Source of the DNA: Rhyzopertha dominica
Lineage: Eukaryota > Arthropoda > Insecta > Coleoptera > Bostrichidae
Direction: 5' to 3'
Assembly (NCBI GenBank): GCA_025024175.1
Contig: QCXZ01000064.1
Location: 59,293,325-59,357,324, forward strand
Length of the DNA: 64,000 nt
Shown: positions 22,981 to 35,070 of the stretch, piece by piece
Position numbering within the stretch: the first letter of the stretch is position 1
How the letters are laid out: each line of letters opens with the position of its first letter
Program-made: the position numbers and the translations under genes
Notes under the pieces: model-generated
What the model was told of the DNA's origin: nothing
The model's input: the letters and a program-made list of their open reading frames with translations, nothing else
Databases searched by the model: none

Positions 22981-24049
22981 AACGCTATACTAACATCTTA
23001 GTTTAGAACCCAGCCGAATATCCTCCCAAAAAAAAATAGGTAAAATCTTTGGGGGCATTATTTTATATAGCATTTCAATTTTTTCTACATTTTATTACAA
23101 AAAAAAATTATAAATATTATTACTAATCGTTGGTGTTTTATACAAAGAGTTTGTTTATTCTTATTTGAAAGGTTTTGATTAGTTATTGTAGTTTTTGGTT
23201 GTTTCGTTCTCGAGCGAAAATAAAAATCTTGCTTATAGGTTCGATTACGAAATTTTACAGAATAAGAGTACAAAAAAACCGTGGATTTTTCTTTAATGGA
23301 CTTGATACCTCATGAATACGAGTTTTCTGTCAACTAGAATATGAACAGTGTAGAATTTATACACGTGGAAGAACGAATTAGCAAAAGGAAAAATCATAGT
23401 AAATATAGAAGACAAAACTAATTAAAAAAAAGAGGCAGAGCGAGACTAAAGAGTACGTTGACAAAACACGTTTCCACGTTTTCCAATTCTCTACTCGACC
23501 ATACTGTTTTTTTAATCTAAAACGTACTCAATTTTAACATAAATATAAATTATCTGTTTGAACAGATTTACCTACAGCCTTCTTTTAATTAAATTCTAAA
23601 AAAAAATGTATAAAGAGTTTTAATTCCTGGAAATGCACCGGCAAACTTTCTCTAAAATATTTACCTGTGAACCTATTTAATCTCTTCTAATCTCTTGTGC
23701 TACGTCAAATTTAAAAACAATAATTTCCTTCTTGTGTGTCAGTCAGTTAAGTTCTTGTATTTTCCGTGTTTTTCGTTTGTTGCCTGTTATTAGTTGTATA
23801 ATTTCTCAACAAAACAGTTTCTTTCAAGACTATACGTTTATTTGCGTTACCAGGAGCGCCGGCTTTTAGAAAACCCCCCTCAATAGGTACATATGCAATA
23901 GGACAGAAATATGTGTGATATAAATAGGAAGCAACATAAGAGGGAAAAAAGAGATAAGTACAAAAATGCTAGATTTGTTCTAGTGCCTTTGTTGGTACCA
24001 GCATTATTAAGTCATCAACAAACTCTTTTATGAATTGAAACTGTGTTCA
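22981..24049. other. No gene seen
   Basis: AT-rich, with several A and T runs. A 62-codon minus frame (23273-23085) is low-complexity. Nothing supported. Confidence 0.5.
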
Positions 24050-24945
24050 ACGCCTATGATCAGTATATACAATTCACTATAGAACGAGAGGTAGAATGTG
24101 GAGTACCCTTTTGGACACCAAAGTCATGCGAAAAAATAATAAAATAATACTGGATTGGTACCGGAAACCAACTTCTTCATGGAGGTATATAAACTACTTG
24201 TCAGATCATTCGACACGAATTAAAATAAACTTCGTAGAACAGATGAAACGTATATCACATTCACAATTTATTAAGAAAATTTTAAAATATTTATTAATAC
24301 ACAATTCATACTCGAAAACGATGATAAATAAAATCTTATATTCTACTACTGATTTATCAACACTTCATGTAATACAAACAGAAACACGCTAACGGTGAAT
24401 AACGTGGTATGCAGGGTGACGTGGGGCAGAGGGTAAATCATGATCACAAACAGTAGAACATAGAAGGTATGGATCCCTACGAATTGACAACAAAATTAAT
24501 CAGAACGCTTAAAATGAAAACATAAAAATTACAATTAAGAACAGAAAGAATGGTTCAACCCTACTCACAACACTAAAATCAGAAATACCTACGAAATATC
24601 AAGCAAATGTGATATATTGTTTCGAACGTGGGGATTGTGAAGGTAAGTATACATAGGACAGACATCACAATGGAAGGTTAATAGTAACAGATTGGTCCTC
24701 CACAAAAGTGACATAACTAAACAAAGGAATAGATGCTCACTTTCAGAACACATAATAGTAGTCAACAATGGACATCATATTAACTAGAATAATGTCTAAA
24801 TTTTGGATAAAGAAAGTAATACAAACAAGAGATTAATACTTGAAATGGTTTACATAAATCAAAATATCAATGCAATAAATAAAAAATCAAATATACAAAA
24901 ACTGAGCAACATTTACACGTACTTGCTTTCAAAAGAAATTCTAAA
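24050..24945 (+). pseudogene. Penelope-like retroelement relic (RT end plus GIY-YIG)
   Basis: Plus-strand relic covering the end of the reverse transcriptase and the endonuclease. The frame 24084-24392 reads IQFTIEREVECGVPFLDTKV, the conserved post-YVDD motif, then WYRKPTSSWRYINYLSDH and FIKKILKYLLIHNSY. After several stops, IKNRKNGSTLLTTLKSEIPT near 24545 and QANVIY...GDCEGKY near 24600-24640 lead into the GIY-YIG start. Its IYIGQT core is broken. Weak segments matching CSLSEHI, GHHINWNN and LILEMVYINQN run to about 24945. The domain order identifies a Penelope-like element; the 5' part, with the catalytic YVDD, is missing. No target duplication or hammerhead was found here. Confidence 0.82.
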
Positions 24946-25359
24946 ATAGGGTTGGATGGGTTTGAGTAATCCAGCAGCACTGTAGACGTTATAATTTGAT
25001 AAATTTGACCAACAAGTTCGTTTTTATATCTGTGATAAAGGCAGTCTGAATTTATGGTACAAATCGATTAAGCAGTTTTTAATTTGTTTGACATGTGTAT
25101 TCTCGATCTTTTGTTATTGGTGTGACGTGTTAGTTGTTCGTTGAGTTGTATTAAATTTATTATAAATGACTAACAGGCATTCAAAATCACGTAAAGTAAA
25201 ACAGTTACATATTTTAATCAAGCTGTGGAATGTTGTCTATTTGGTCGTGGGTGCTCCGCACCCACAATTTATCTCTCGTGGGTATGTTTAAAAATAGCAA
25301 TAAATTTTGGGAAAACACTACAAATTGAAATATTCTTATAGCACTTACTTATTATAAAA
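24946..25359. other. No gene seen
   Basis: AT-rich, nothing supported. Confidence 0.5.
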
Positions 25360-25560
25360 ATGCAGAGACCGGGGTGGGTTTCCCTCCCACAAGAAGGTGA
25401 AATCAACGTAGAAGTTGTTGAAGAAGTCGAATTGGGGGAAGATGTTTTTGACAATAACGTTGAAAACGATGTACCCGAAGACTCAAATGTCATTAAACGG
25501 AATCATAATCATTTACCACCTGAAGCTAAACAAATAGTTTTGAATGTTTATGAATACTAA
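25360..25560 (+). pseudogene. Possible N-terminal fragment of a transposon or host gene
   Basis: The 66-codon frame has an acidic N-terminal part (EVVEEVELGEDVFDNNVEN) followed by HNHLPPEAKQIVLNVYEY. The latter segment resembles the opening helix of helix-turn-helix regions in some insect Tc1/mariner transposases. After the stop at 25558 no clear continuation was found. With no family match I can prove, this stays a tentative relic. Confidence 0.3.
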
Positions 25561-26916
25561 ATACTAAAGTGGAATCGTCGTAAAAACCTGTAGAACCTGA
25601 AGAAACCTGAGAAATATAGCTGTAAATGGAATTCAGGACAGAAAGGGGGAAAGAAGTTGGTTCGTTTAATACGACGTATGTTTATGAGGCATACAAAATA
25701 ATTTTGTACTGATGATCGAAAAATTTACTTAAACCAAGCTAAACAATTTCGAGATGAAAAATTTTCCAAAGTACTAATCAAATATACACTATTAAATACA
25801 ATGTTTTTCGCGTATCATTCAAATAATCATCCCTCAACATTTCCGATACTGGCACAACAGATTTTGTCAAAAAAAGAGCTATGCCCACGCATAAAACAAG
25901 AAGAACATCATCCCCAAACTTGGTATTTCTTAATCTCGTTCATTGGAACGCCTCCTTTTTTATAATATCCAGTGCTTGCTTGTTCAGGTAGTCAACAAAG
26001 AATGTACTGGAGCTCTCGTTTAATTGATGAGGTCTTCAGGAATGTAGATAATTGCCTAGCGTCGTCCAGCGAACAGGTGTACATGCGTGCTCCAGAAAAA
26101 CTCCTTTTATGTTTCTTGTTTGCATACATGCCGCAAGCTTTTGTCGAACTTTTGCTGGACCAGTTCGTTTTGGCATTTCGTCGGTATGAGTTTCGTAATA
26201 ACGGTCATCCCGGTAATGACTGTTATTATCGGACCATCCTATCAAACACAAACTAAGGCGATGGTAATTAGACGTGTAGATTGCAAAATGATTGCAAGGG
26301 CTTTGGAATTTAGAAACTTTTTTCGTATACCTTGCGAAACGTGTCGGGTCTGGCACAGTTAGAATATTTCTTGATAGCGCACATGCGTCATAACGAGAAT
26401 AAAAAAAGAGTTGTTGAATAACTAACATTTAAACAAACATGGCAATGATTTCACATTTGCTATTGAGGTGTAAAGATGCCATGTACCTCTTTGCTAACTC
26501 TTCCTTCGTAATATTACAGGTATATCGTTTAGTTGTACAGTAGCTAATTAATCAAAAAGACCAATCTAAGGTAATTATTGCGAATGTTGATATGGTTGTT
26601 CCTTTGTAAAAATCCTGGAGGGTGAGGGAGCAATGTAAGTGTCACTTTATCTAGCTTTTTGCTTATATTATATTTCCGTAACTGTCGTCACTACGTTTTC
26701 GTATTTAAAATCCTGCTCATATTTTAGGAGTCATACTTTGGAAGTCATAAGGCAGACAAAAGGCTGGCCAATTTAATAAAAAGTAATTTATAGACATTTC
26801 TTTGGTATTTTGTAATCTAACATCAACACATGAGGAAGTTTCGGAAGCACTATACAGTGCTTAACAATCCAATGAGAACAACGCAGATAATACCTACTCT
26901 GCTTTCCTGAAATCTG
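25561..26916. other. No recognisable gene
   Basis: At 25970-26430 overlapping frames of 94 (plus) and 130 codons (minus) lie in slightly GC-richer DNA. Neither shows a known domain, and their mutual overlap argues against coding. The rest is AT-rich and featureless. Confidence 0.4.
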
Positions 26917-27215
26917 CTAAACTTGACCGGTGTGAAAACAGCAGCCAAAACACAGCAGCCTAAATTTCCGAATGTAGCCGAACGTACCACAGAAGTAGTA
27001 AAAATATAGCGCTTTTCGGTCAGACCCATCATCAAAATTAAGGATAAATATATTAGGTATACAGATTCAGGCGAAATGCTGAATAACTAATACTAGCTAT
27101 AAATAAAGGCAAATAAACAAATATTATTTATATAACGGCCATTAGAGATTGTGCCACGCTAAAACCCCTCATAAAACAGCACTGACTATTTAAATATGGA
27201 TCCGTACATACAAAT

Positions 27216-30200
27216 CTAATTAAACTTTCAGAAAAAAAACAAGCACTATTAGAGAAACTAATTTCGCATAAAAAGAATTTTTGCAAAGCATGCCTTGGTT
27301 GCGAAAAAAATTAATCTTGCTTTTTGGAAAGGCACAGCGGTGAATAATAAACATGGACGCGCACATACGAATACAATAAAACTTTGAGAAAGGAACAAGC
27401 ACTGTTAAAGAAACTAACTGCGCATAAAAAGATTTTTTGCAAAGCACGCCTTGGTCGTGAAAAAAATTAATTTTGGTTTTTGGAAATAAACTGGGTTGAA
27501 TATTAAACATGGACGCGCACATACGAATCCAATGAAACTTTGAGAAAAGAACATCCACTATTAGAGAAACTAATTGCACATAAAAAGATTTTTTGCAAAG
27601 CATGCCTTGGTCTCGAAAAAAATTGATTTTGGTTTTTGGAGATATACAGGGTTGAATATTAAACATGGACGCGCACATACGAATCCAATGAAACTTTGAG
27701 AAAAGAACAACCACTATTAGAGAAACTAATTGCACATAAAGAGATTTTTTGCAAAGCATGCCTTGGTCTCGAAAAAAATTAATTTTGGTTTTTGGAGATA
27801 TAAAGGGTTGAATATTAAACATGGACGCGTACATACGAATCCAATGAAACTTTGAGAAAAGAACAACCACTATTAGAGAAACTAACTGCACATAAAAAGA
27901 TTTTTTGCAAAGCATGCCTTGGTCTCGAAAAAAATTGATTTTGGTTTTTGGAGATATACAGGGTTGAATATTAAACATGGACGCGCACATACGAATCCAA
28001 TGAAACTTTGAGAAAAGAACAACCACTATTAGAGAAACTAATTGCACATAAAAAGATTTTTTGCAAAGCATGCCTTGGTCTCGAAAAAAATTAATTTTGG
28101 TTTTGGGAGATATAAAGGGTTGAATATTAAACATGGACGCGCACATACGAATCCAATCAAACTTTGAGAAAAGAACAACCACTATTAGAGAAACTAATTG
28201 CACATAAAAAGATTTTTTGCAAAGCATGCCTTGGTCTCGAAAAAAATTAATTTTGGTTTTTGGAGATATACAGGGTTGAATATTAAACATGGACGCGCAC
28301 ATACGAATCCAATGAAACTTTGAGAAAAGAACAACCACTATTAGAGAAACTAATTGCACATAAAAAGATTTTTTGCAAAGCATGCCTTGGTCTCGAAAAA
28401 AATTAATTTTGGTTTTTGGAGATATAAAGGGTTGAATATTAAACATGGACGCGCACATACGAATCCAATGAAACTTTGAGAAAAGAACAACCACTATTAG
28501 AGAAACTAATTGCACATAAAAAGATTTTTTGCAAAGCATGCCTTGGTCTCGAAAAAAATTAATTTTGGTTTTTGGAGATATACAGGGTTGAATATTAAAC
28601 ATGGACGCACACATACGAATCCAATGAAACTTTGAGAAAAGAACAACCACTATTAGAGAAACTAATTGCACATAAAAAGATTTTTTGCAAAGCATGCCTT
28701 GGTCTCGAAAAAAATTAATTTTGGTTTTTGGAGATATAATGGGTTGAATATTAAACATGGACGCGCACATACGAATCCAATGAAACTTTGAGAAAAGAAC
28801 AACCACTATTAGAGAAACTAATTGCACATAAAAAGATTTTTTGCAAAGCATGCCTTGGTCTCGAAAAAAATTAATTTTGGTTTTTGGAGATATAAAGGGT
28901 TGAATATTAAACATGGACGCGCACATACGAATCCAATGAAACTTTGAGAAAAGAACAACCACTATTAGAGAAACTAAATGCACATAAAAAGATTTTTTGC
29001 AAAGCATGCATTGGTCTCGAAAAAAATTAATTTTGGTTTTTGGAGATATAAAGGGTTGAATATTAAACATGGACGCGCACAAACGAATCCAATGAAACTT
29101 TGAGAAAAGAACAACCACTATTAGAGAAACTAATTGCACATAAAAAGATTTTTTGCAAAGCATGCCTTGGTCTCGAAAAAAATTAATTTTGGTTTTTGGA
29201 GATATAAAGGGTTGAATATTAAACATGGACGCGCACATACGAATCCAATGAAACTTTGAGAAAAGAACAACCACTATCAGAGAAACTAATTGCACATAAA
29301 AAGATTTTTTGCAAAGCATGCCTTGGTCTCGAAAAAAATTAATTTTGGTTTTTGAAGATGTACAGGGTTGAATATTAAACATGGACGCGCACATACGAAT
29401 CCAATGAAACGTTGAGAAAAGAACAACCACTATTAGAGAAACTAATTGCACATAAAAAGATTTTTGCAAAGCATGCCTTGGTCTCGAAAAAAATTAATTT
29501 TGGTTTTTGGAGATATAAAGGGTTGAATACTAAACATGGACGCGCACATACGAATCCAATGAAACTTTGAGAAAAGAACAACCACTATTAGAGAAACTAA
29601 ATGCACATAAAAAGATTTTTTGCAAAGCATGCCTTGGTCTCGAAAAAAAACAATTTTGGTTTTTGGAGATATACAGGGTTGAATATTAAACATGGACGCG
29701 CACATACGAATACAATGAAACGTTGAGAAAAGAACAACCACTATTAGAGAAACTAATTGCACATAAAAAGATTTTTTGCAAAGCATGCCTTGGTCTCGAA
29801 AAAAATTAATTTTGGTTTTTGGAGATATAAAGGGTTGAATATTAAACATGGACGCGCACCTACGAATCCAATGAAACTTTAAGAAAAGAACGACCACTAT
29901 TAGAGAAACTAATTGCACATAGAAAGATTTTTTGCAAAGCATGCCTTGGTCTCGAAAAAAATTAATTTTGGTTTTTGGAGATATACAGGGTTGAATATTA
30001 AACATGGACGCGCACATACGAATCCAATGAAACTTTGAGAAAAGAACAACCACTATTAGAGAAACTAATTGCACATAAAAAGATTTTTTGCAAAGCATGC
30101 CTTGGTCTCAAAAAAAATTAATTTTGGTTTTTGGAGATATACAGGGTTGAATATTAAACATGGACGCGCACATACGAATCCAATGAAACTTTGAGAAAAG

Positions 30201-31504
30201 AACAACCACTATTAGAGAAACTAATTGCACATAAAGAGATTTTTTGCAAAGCATGCCTTGGTCTCGAAAAAAATTAATTTTGGTTTTTGGAGATATACAG
30301 GGTTGAATATTAAACATGGACGCGCACATACGAATCCAATGAAACTTTGAATAAAGAACAACCACTATTAGAGAAACTAATTGCACATAAAAAGATTTTT
30401 TGCAAAGCATGCCTTGGTCTCAAAAAAAATTAATTTTGGTTTTTGGAGATGTACAGGGTTGAATATTAAACATGGACGCGCACATACGAATCCAATGAAA
30501 CTTTAAGAAAAGAACGACCACTATTAGAGAAACTAATTGCACATAGAAAGATTTTTTGCAAAGCATGCCTTGGTCTCGAAAAAAATTAATTTTGGTTTTT
30601 GGAGATATAAAGGGTTGAATACTAAACATGGACGCGCACATACGAATCCAATGAAACTTTGAGAAAAGAACAACCACTATTAGAGAAACTAATTGCACAT
30701 AAAAAGATTTTTTGCAAAGCATGCCTTGGTCTCGAAAAAAAATAATTTTGGTTTTTGGAGATATACAGGGTTGAATATTAAACATGGACGCGCACATACG
30801 AATCCAATGAAACGTTGAGAAAAGAACAACCACTATTAGAGAAACTAATTGCACATAAAAAGATTTTTTGCAAAGCATGCCTTGGTCTCGAAAAAAATTA
30901 ATTTTGGTTTTTGGAGATATAAAGGGTTGAATATTAAACATGGACGCGCACCTACGAATCCAATGAAACTTTGAGAAAAGAACAACCACTATTAGAGAAA
31001 CTAATTGCACATAGAAAGATTTCTTGCAAAGCATGCCTTGGTCTCGAAAAAAATTAATTTTGGTTTTTGGAGATATACAGGGTTGAATATTAAACATGGA
31101 CGCGCTCATACGAATCCAATGAAACTTTGAGAAAAGAACAACCACTGTTAAAGAAAATAACCGCGCACAAAAAGATTTTTTGCAAAGCATGCCTTGGTCA
31201 CGAAAAAAATAATTTGGTTTTTGGAAATATACAGGGTTGAATATTAAACATGGACGCGCACATACGAATCCAATGAAACTTTGAGAAAAGAACAACCACT
31301 GTTAGAGAAACTAATTGCACATAAAAAGATTTTTTGCAAAGCATGCCTTGGTCTCGAAAAAAATTAATTTTGGTTTTTGGAAATATACTTGGTTGAATAT
31401 TAAACATGGACGCGCACATACGAATCCAATGAAATTTTGAGAAAAGAACAACCACTATTAGGGAAACTAATTGCACATAAAAAGATTTTTTGCAAAGCAT
31501 GCCT
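27216..31504. repeat. Left arm tandem array, 156-bp unit, about 27 copies
   Basis: Successive copies of the segment around CCTTGGTCTCGAAAAAAATT begin at 27605, 27761 and 27917, fixing the period at 156 bp. Inner copies are nearly identical; the one or two outermost copies differ at many positions. Because 156 is divisible by three and the unit has no stop in one minus frame, chance open frames of up to 749 codons result (29469-27220, 30098-29442 and others). Confidence 0.95.
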
Positions 31505-32644
31505 TAGTTTCTCTAATAGTGGTTGTTCTTTTCTCAAAGTTTCATTGGATTCGTATGTGCGCGTCCATGTTTAATATTCATCCCTGTATATTTCCAATAA
31601 CCAAAATTATTTTTTTTCGAGACCAAGGCACGCCTTGCAAAAAATCTTTTTATGTGCAATTAGTTTCTCTAATAGTGGTTGTTCTTTTCTCAAAGTTTCA
31701 TTGGATTCGTATGTGCGCGTCCATGTTTAATATTCAACCCTTTATATCTCCAAAAACCAAAATTAATTTTTTTCGAGACCAAGGCATGCTTTGCAAAAAA
31801 TCATTTTATGTGCAATTAGTTTCTCTAATAGTGGTTGTTCTTTTCTCAAAGTTTCATTGGATTCGTATGTGCGCGTCCATGTTTAATATTCAACCCTTTA
31901 TATCTCCAAAAACCAAAATTAATTTTTTTCGAGACCAAGGCATGCTTTGCAAAAAATCTTTTTATGTGCAATTAGTTTCTTTAATAGAGGTTGTTCTTTT
32001 CTCAAAGTTTCATTGGATTCGTATGTGCGCGTCCATGTTTAATATTCAACCCTTTATATCTCCAAAAACCAACATTAATTTTTTTCGAGATCAAGGCATG
32101 CTTTGCAAAAAATCTTTTTATGTGCAATTAGTTTCTCTAATAGTGGTTGTTCTTTTCTCAAAGTTTCATTGGATTCGTATGTGCGCGTTCATGTTTAATA
32201 TTCAACCCTGTATATCTCCAAAAACCAAAATTAATTTTTTTCGAGACCAAGGCATGCTTTGCAAAAAATCATTTTATGTGCAATTAGTTTCTCTAATAGT
32301 GGTTGTTCTTTTCTCAAAGTTTCATTGGATTCGTATGTGCGCGTCCATGTTTAATATTCAACCCAGTTTATTTCCAAAAACCAAAATTAATTTTTTTCGC
32401 GACCAAGGCGTGCTTTGCAAAAAATCTTTTTATGCGCAATTAGTTTCTTTAACAGTGCTTGTTCCTTTCTCAAAGTTTTATTGGATTCGTATGTGCGCGT
32501 CCATGTTTATTATTCACCGCTGTGCCTTTCCGAAAAGCAAGATTAATTTTTTTCGCAACCAAGGCATGCTTTGCAAAAATTCTTTTTATGCGAAATTAGT
32601 TGCTCTAATAGTGCTTGTTTTGTTTCTGAAAGTTTAATTAGATT
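31505..32644. repeat. Right arm tandem array, inverted, about 7 copies
   Basis: Same 156-bp unit in opposite orientation. The junction joins a left unit broken after GCATGCCTT to a right unit starting AGTTTCTCTAATAGTGG. Paired bases resume about 38 bases apart (CCACTATTAGGGAAACT at 31450-31466 with 31505-31521), so the apex is a short loop without spacer. The outermost right units carry the same variants as the outermost left ones (for example CACCGCTGTGCCTTTCC near 32515). Confidence 0.93.
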
Positions 32645-32940
32645 TGTATGTACGGATCAATATTTAAATAGTCAGTGCTGTTTTATGAGGGGTTTTATCG
32701 TGGCACAATCTCTAATGGCCGTTATATAAATAAAATTTGTTTATTTGGATTTATTTATAGCTAGTATTAGTTATTCAGCATTTCGCCTGAATCTGTATAC
32801 CTAATATATTTATTCTTAATTTTGATGATGGGTCTGACCGAAAAGCGCTCTATTCTTACTACTTCTGTGGTACGTTCGGCTACATTCGGAAATTTAGGCT
32901 GCTGTGTTTTGGCTGCTGTTTTCACACCGGTCTAAACTTG

Positions 32941-34734
32941 TGGCTTTACCACCTACAAGAAACTCTTCCTTCCTTCAGTTATGGTTGGGTAATGGGTTGA
33001 CACCAGAAAAGAAAAACAGGACAAATATGAAAACGAGTTTAAAAAATGCAAGATATGGTGTGTTACAAAAAAAGTTGACGGTTACCTTAAGCATTCCATA
33101 GAATTGACTGATTTCAATCAAGATTTTTTCGAGAAAATGTTTGCAGCAACCATCATTGGCTATAACCGATACAGAAGATGTTGAAATTTCAATTCTGAAT
33201 TCCATCAGTACAAGCACAATAGTATTTCTTGACTTGATGAAATTGTTTTATTTTATTCTCACATTTTGTGGTACAGTAAAGTGATGTTTTCCGTCACTGC
33301 ATTTGTTGTCATAAAATTGNTAGTTCAGGACGATTTCATTTTTTTTTATTCAATTGGCCATATTTTTGTCCGTTCTATAACTTTCAAGATATCATTTTTA
33401 CTAGAAAATTAATGTTATTAAAAATAATGTTGACGCATTCGATGATGAAATCTTAAAATTACTTACGGAATTTATTCAATATTTTATGAGCTCACTGTAT
33501 GTTAACCGTTATTCCTTCTACACAAACTTCTTGATATGTATATGGACATAACGTATTGATCATGAGTGTAAAGAAATAAGCAAGCATTAATGAAATCTGA
33601 TCTAGAAAATTATAAAAAATATATTCAACCCGTGTTTGGTTATTAACAAACCCATAACCTTGGATATGATGAGTAAAAAAGGTACATAACGTACTTCAAC
33701 TACATTAAGTAGCAGCTCTTAATAAGACTTTTTGTAGTGATATATGTACAAATCTATGATAAGAAGTAATTTTGTTTTCTGTGCCATTACAAAAAAAAAA
33801 TCCATTCGAAATATTGGAATAATCTCGTGCAACAGGTGCGAATTTGCTGCCTGAAATAACTAAAGAAAGATATCAGAAGGATATGAAGAATGTCACAAGA
33901 ACGTAGAGATGGTTAATAAAAATGTATTGCTGGCGTACGTCAAGGGAAAATCTACGTCGTTGTAGAACAAGATTTCAGTGTTGAAGTTCGTTTTAAAAGT
34001 TTATGACAATATTCAAATATCAAGGTTGGTGTTTCAGACCGCGTGGATTATTATATTAGTGCATTTCCCATTATGATAGATTACAAATTTCAAATAATCA
34101 CAGTTCCAGAGGTAGGGTTCAATTTTCACATTCGCTACAGTAAACAGATGTGTATATTACAGAAGCTTTTTACTCCAAAAGTCCTTTTTAAGTTACCTTT
34201 CACTTGTCGATTGTGTTTTATTAAACTAAAATAAGACGATTACTTGGGCTATTCTTTTTCTGCTGAACCTATCTAGCAGGTCATCATATTTTCGCAACAA
34301 ATTTTGTCATTTCAATCTAGTTGTTTACAAGTTTAGTTAGTGATAGTTGTCAATTCCATCTGATTTTTTGTAAGTTAGATGAGTTTAAAATCATGCTTTT
34401 GCCAATAAGTGATGAAAATGAATCAGGAGCATTATCAGGCAATGATTTTTACAAATTTGAAGTGTTACTTAAAGTGTAAACAATGTTTCGAGGACAACAA
34501 TCGAGTGCTTGTGGTACAATGAACTAAATGACAGTTTTCGAGCTCCGAAGCAAAAGAAGGAAGTTACAGAAAAAGAATATCGATCTTGTTCGAAACATAA
34601 CCAGGACCGACACATTACTGGCATAAATATTCAAACAACTATTTTATACAAACATTTGGAAATCCGTAATTTTTGTCTTCGGTGGATTCTCCACAACTTA
34701 ACTATACAATTCAAAAAGAAAACCCTGTGATATG
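32941..34734. other. No recognisable gene
   Basis: AT-rich. Short frames (33217-32975 minus, 34043-34234 plus and 34509-34730 plus) match nothing known. The last lies just upstream of a mariner relic and could be part of it. Confidence 0.45.
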
Positions 34735-35070
34735 GTGCAGATTACTAGATGTTTTTGACCGTGGACCGTCTAATTGGGTGTACAACCTGTGATCTCGAAA
34801 ACAAGCAACAATCGTCAGTCTGGGTCTTTGAGAATGAGTCGGCTCCAACAAAATGTGAAAAAGCAGGAACATAAAAATGTTGCTAATTTCTTTGGTATTA
34901 TACTGGCCAAGTTTCCACTTTATACGGGAGTATATTGATATGTATCTGGCTTACCAAACAAATTTACCAGAACGTTCATTATTCGTAGAAAATCTTTTAT
35001 ATGTTTTTGAGCTTTGGGACTAATAGACGTCTGATGATGCTAAATCGAGAGAATAGGGGCGAGAGTTTTG
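34735..35070 (+). pseudogene. Mariner/SETMAR-type transposase relic
   Basis: Heavily decayed catalytic region. Around 34790-34850 the translation NWVYN...DLENKQQSSVWVFENESAPTK (read in pieces) matches the segment after the first catalytic Asp of mariner transposases (DPETKQQS...WVFE..PTK). NVANFFGI follows near 34873, and NRRLMML near 35025, the approach to the second Asp motif (normally LHHDNA, here lost). Several stops are present. No terminal repeats were seen. Confidence 0.6.

Larger units (their letters stand above)
26926..32931. mobile_element. 6-kb foldback-type element built from inverted 156-bp repeat arrays
   Basis: A perfect 9-bp duplication, CTAAACTTG, flanks the element (26917-26925 and 32932-32940). 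It starts ACCGGTGTGAAAACAGCAGC and ends with the reverse complement. The two ends match as inverted repeats over about 290 bp of unique sequence (26926-27215 and 32645-32931), then over inverted arrays of a 156-bp unit. The left array (to about 31504) holds about 27 units and the right (from 31505) about 7. Long inverted repeats made of internal tandem repeats plus 9-bp duplications are the hallmark of Drosophila FB foldback elements. No transposase is encoded, so it must be mobilised in trans. The family is inferred from structure, not sequence. Confidence 0.88.

Noticed and set aside
25975..26428. Overlapping 94- and 130-codon frames
   Set aside because: Mutually antisense, no known motif and no splice sites; kept only as an unannotated gap.
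27220..32637. Long open frames (749, 291, 218, 388 codons) as real repetitive proteins
   Set aside because: They follow directly from a stop-free 156-bp unit whose length is a multiple of three, appear in mirror orientation in both arms, and are interrupted wherever single substitutions or one-base deletions occur.
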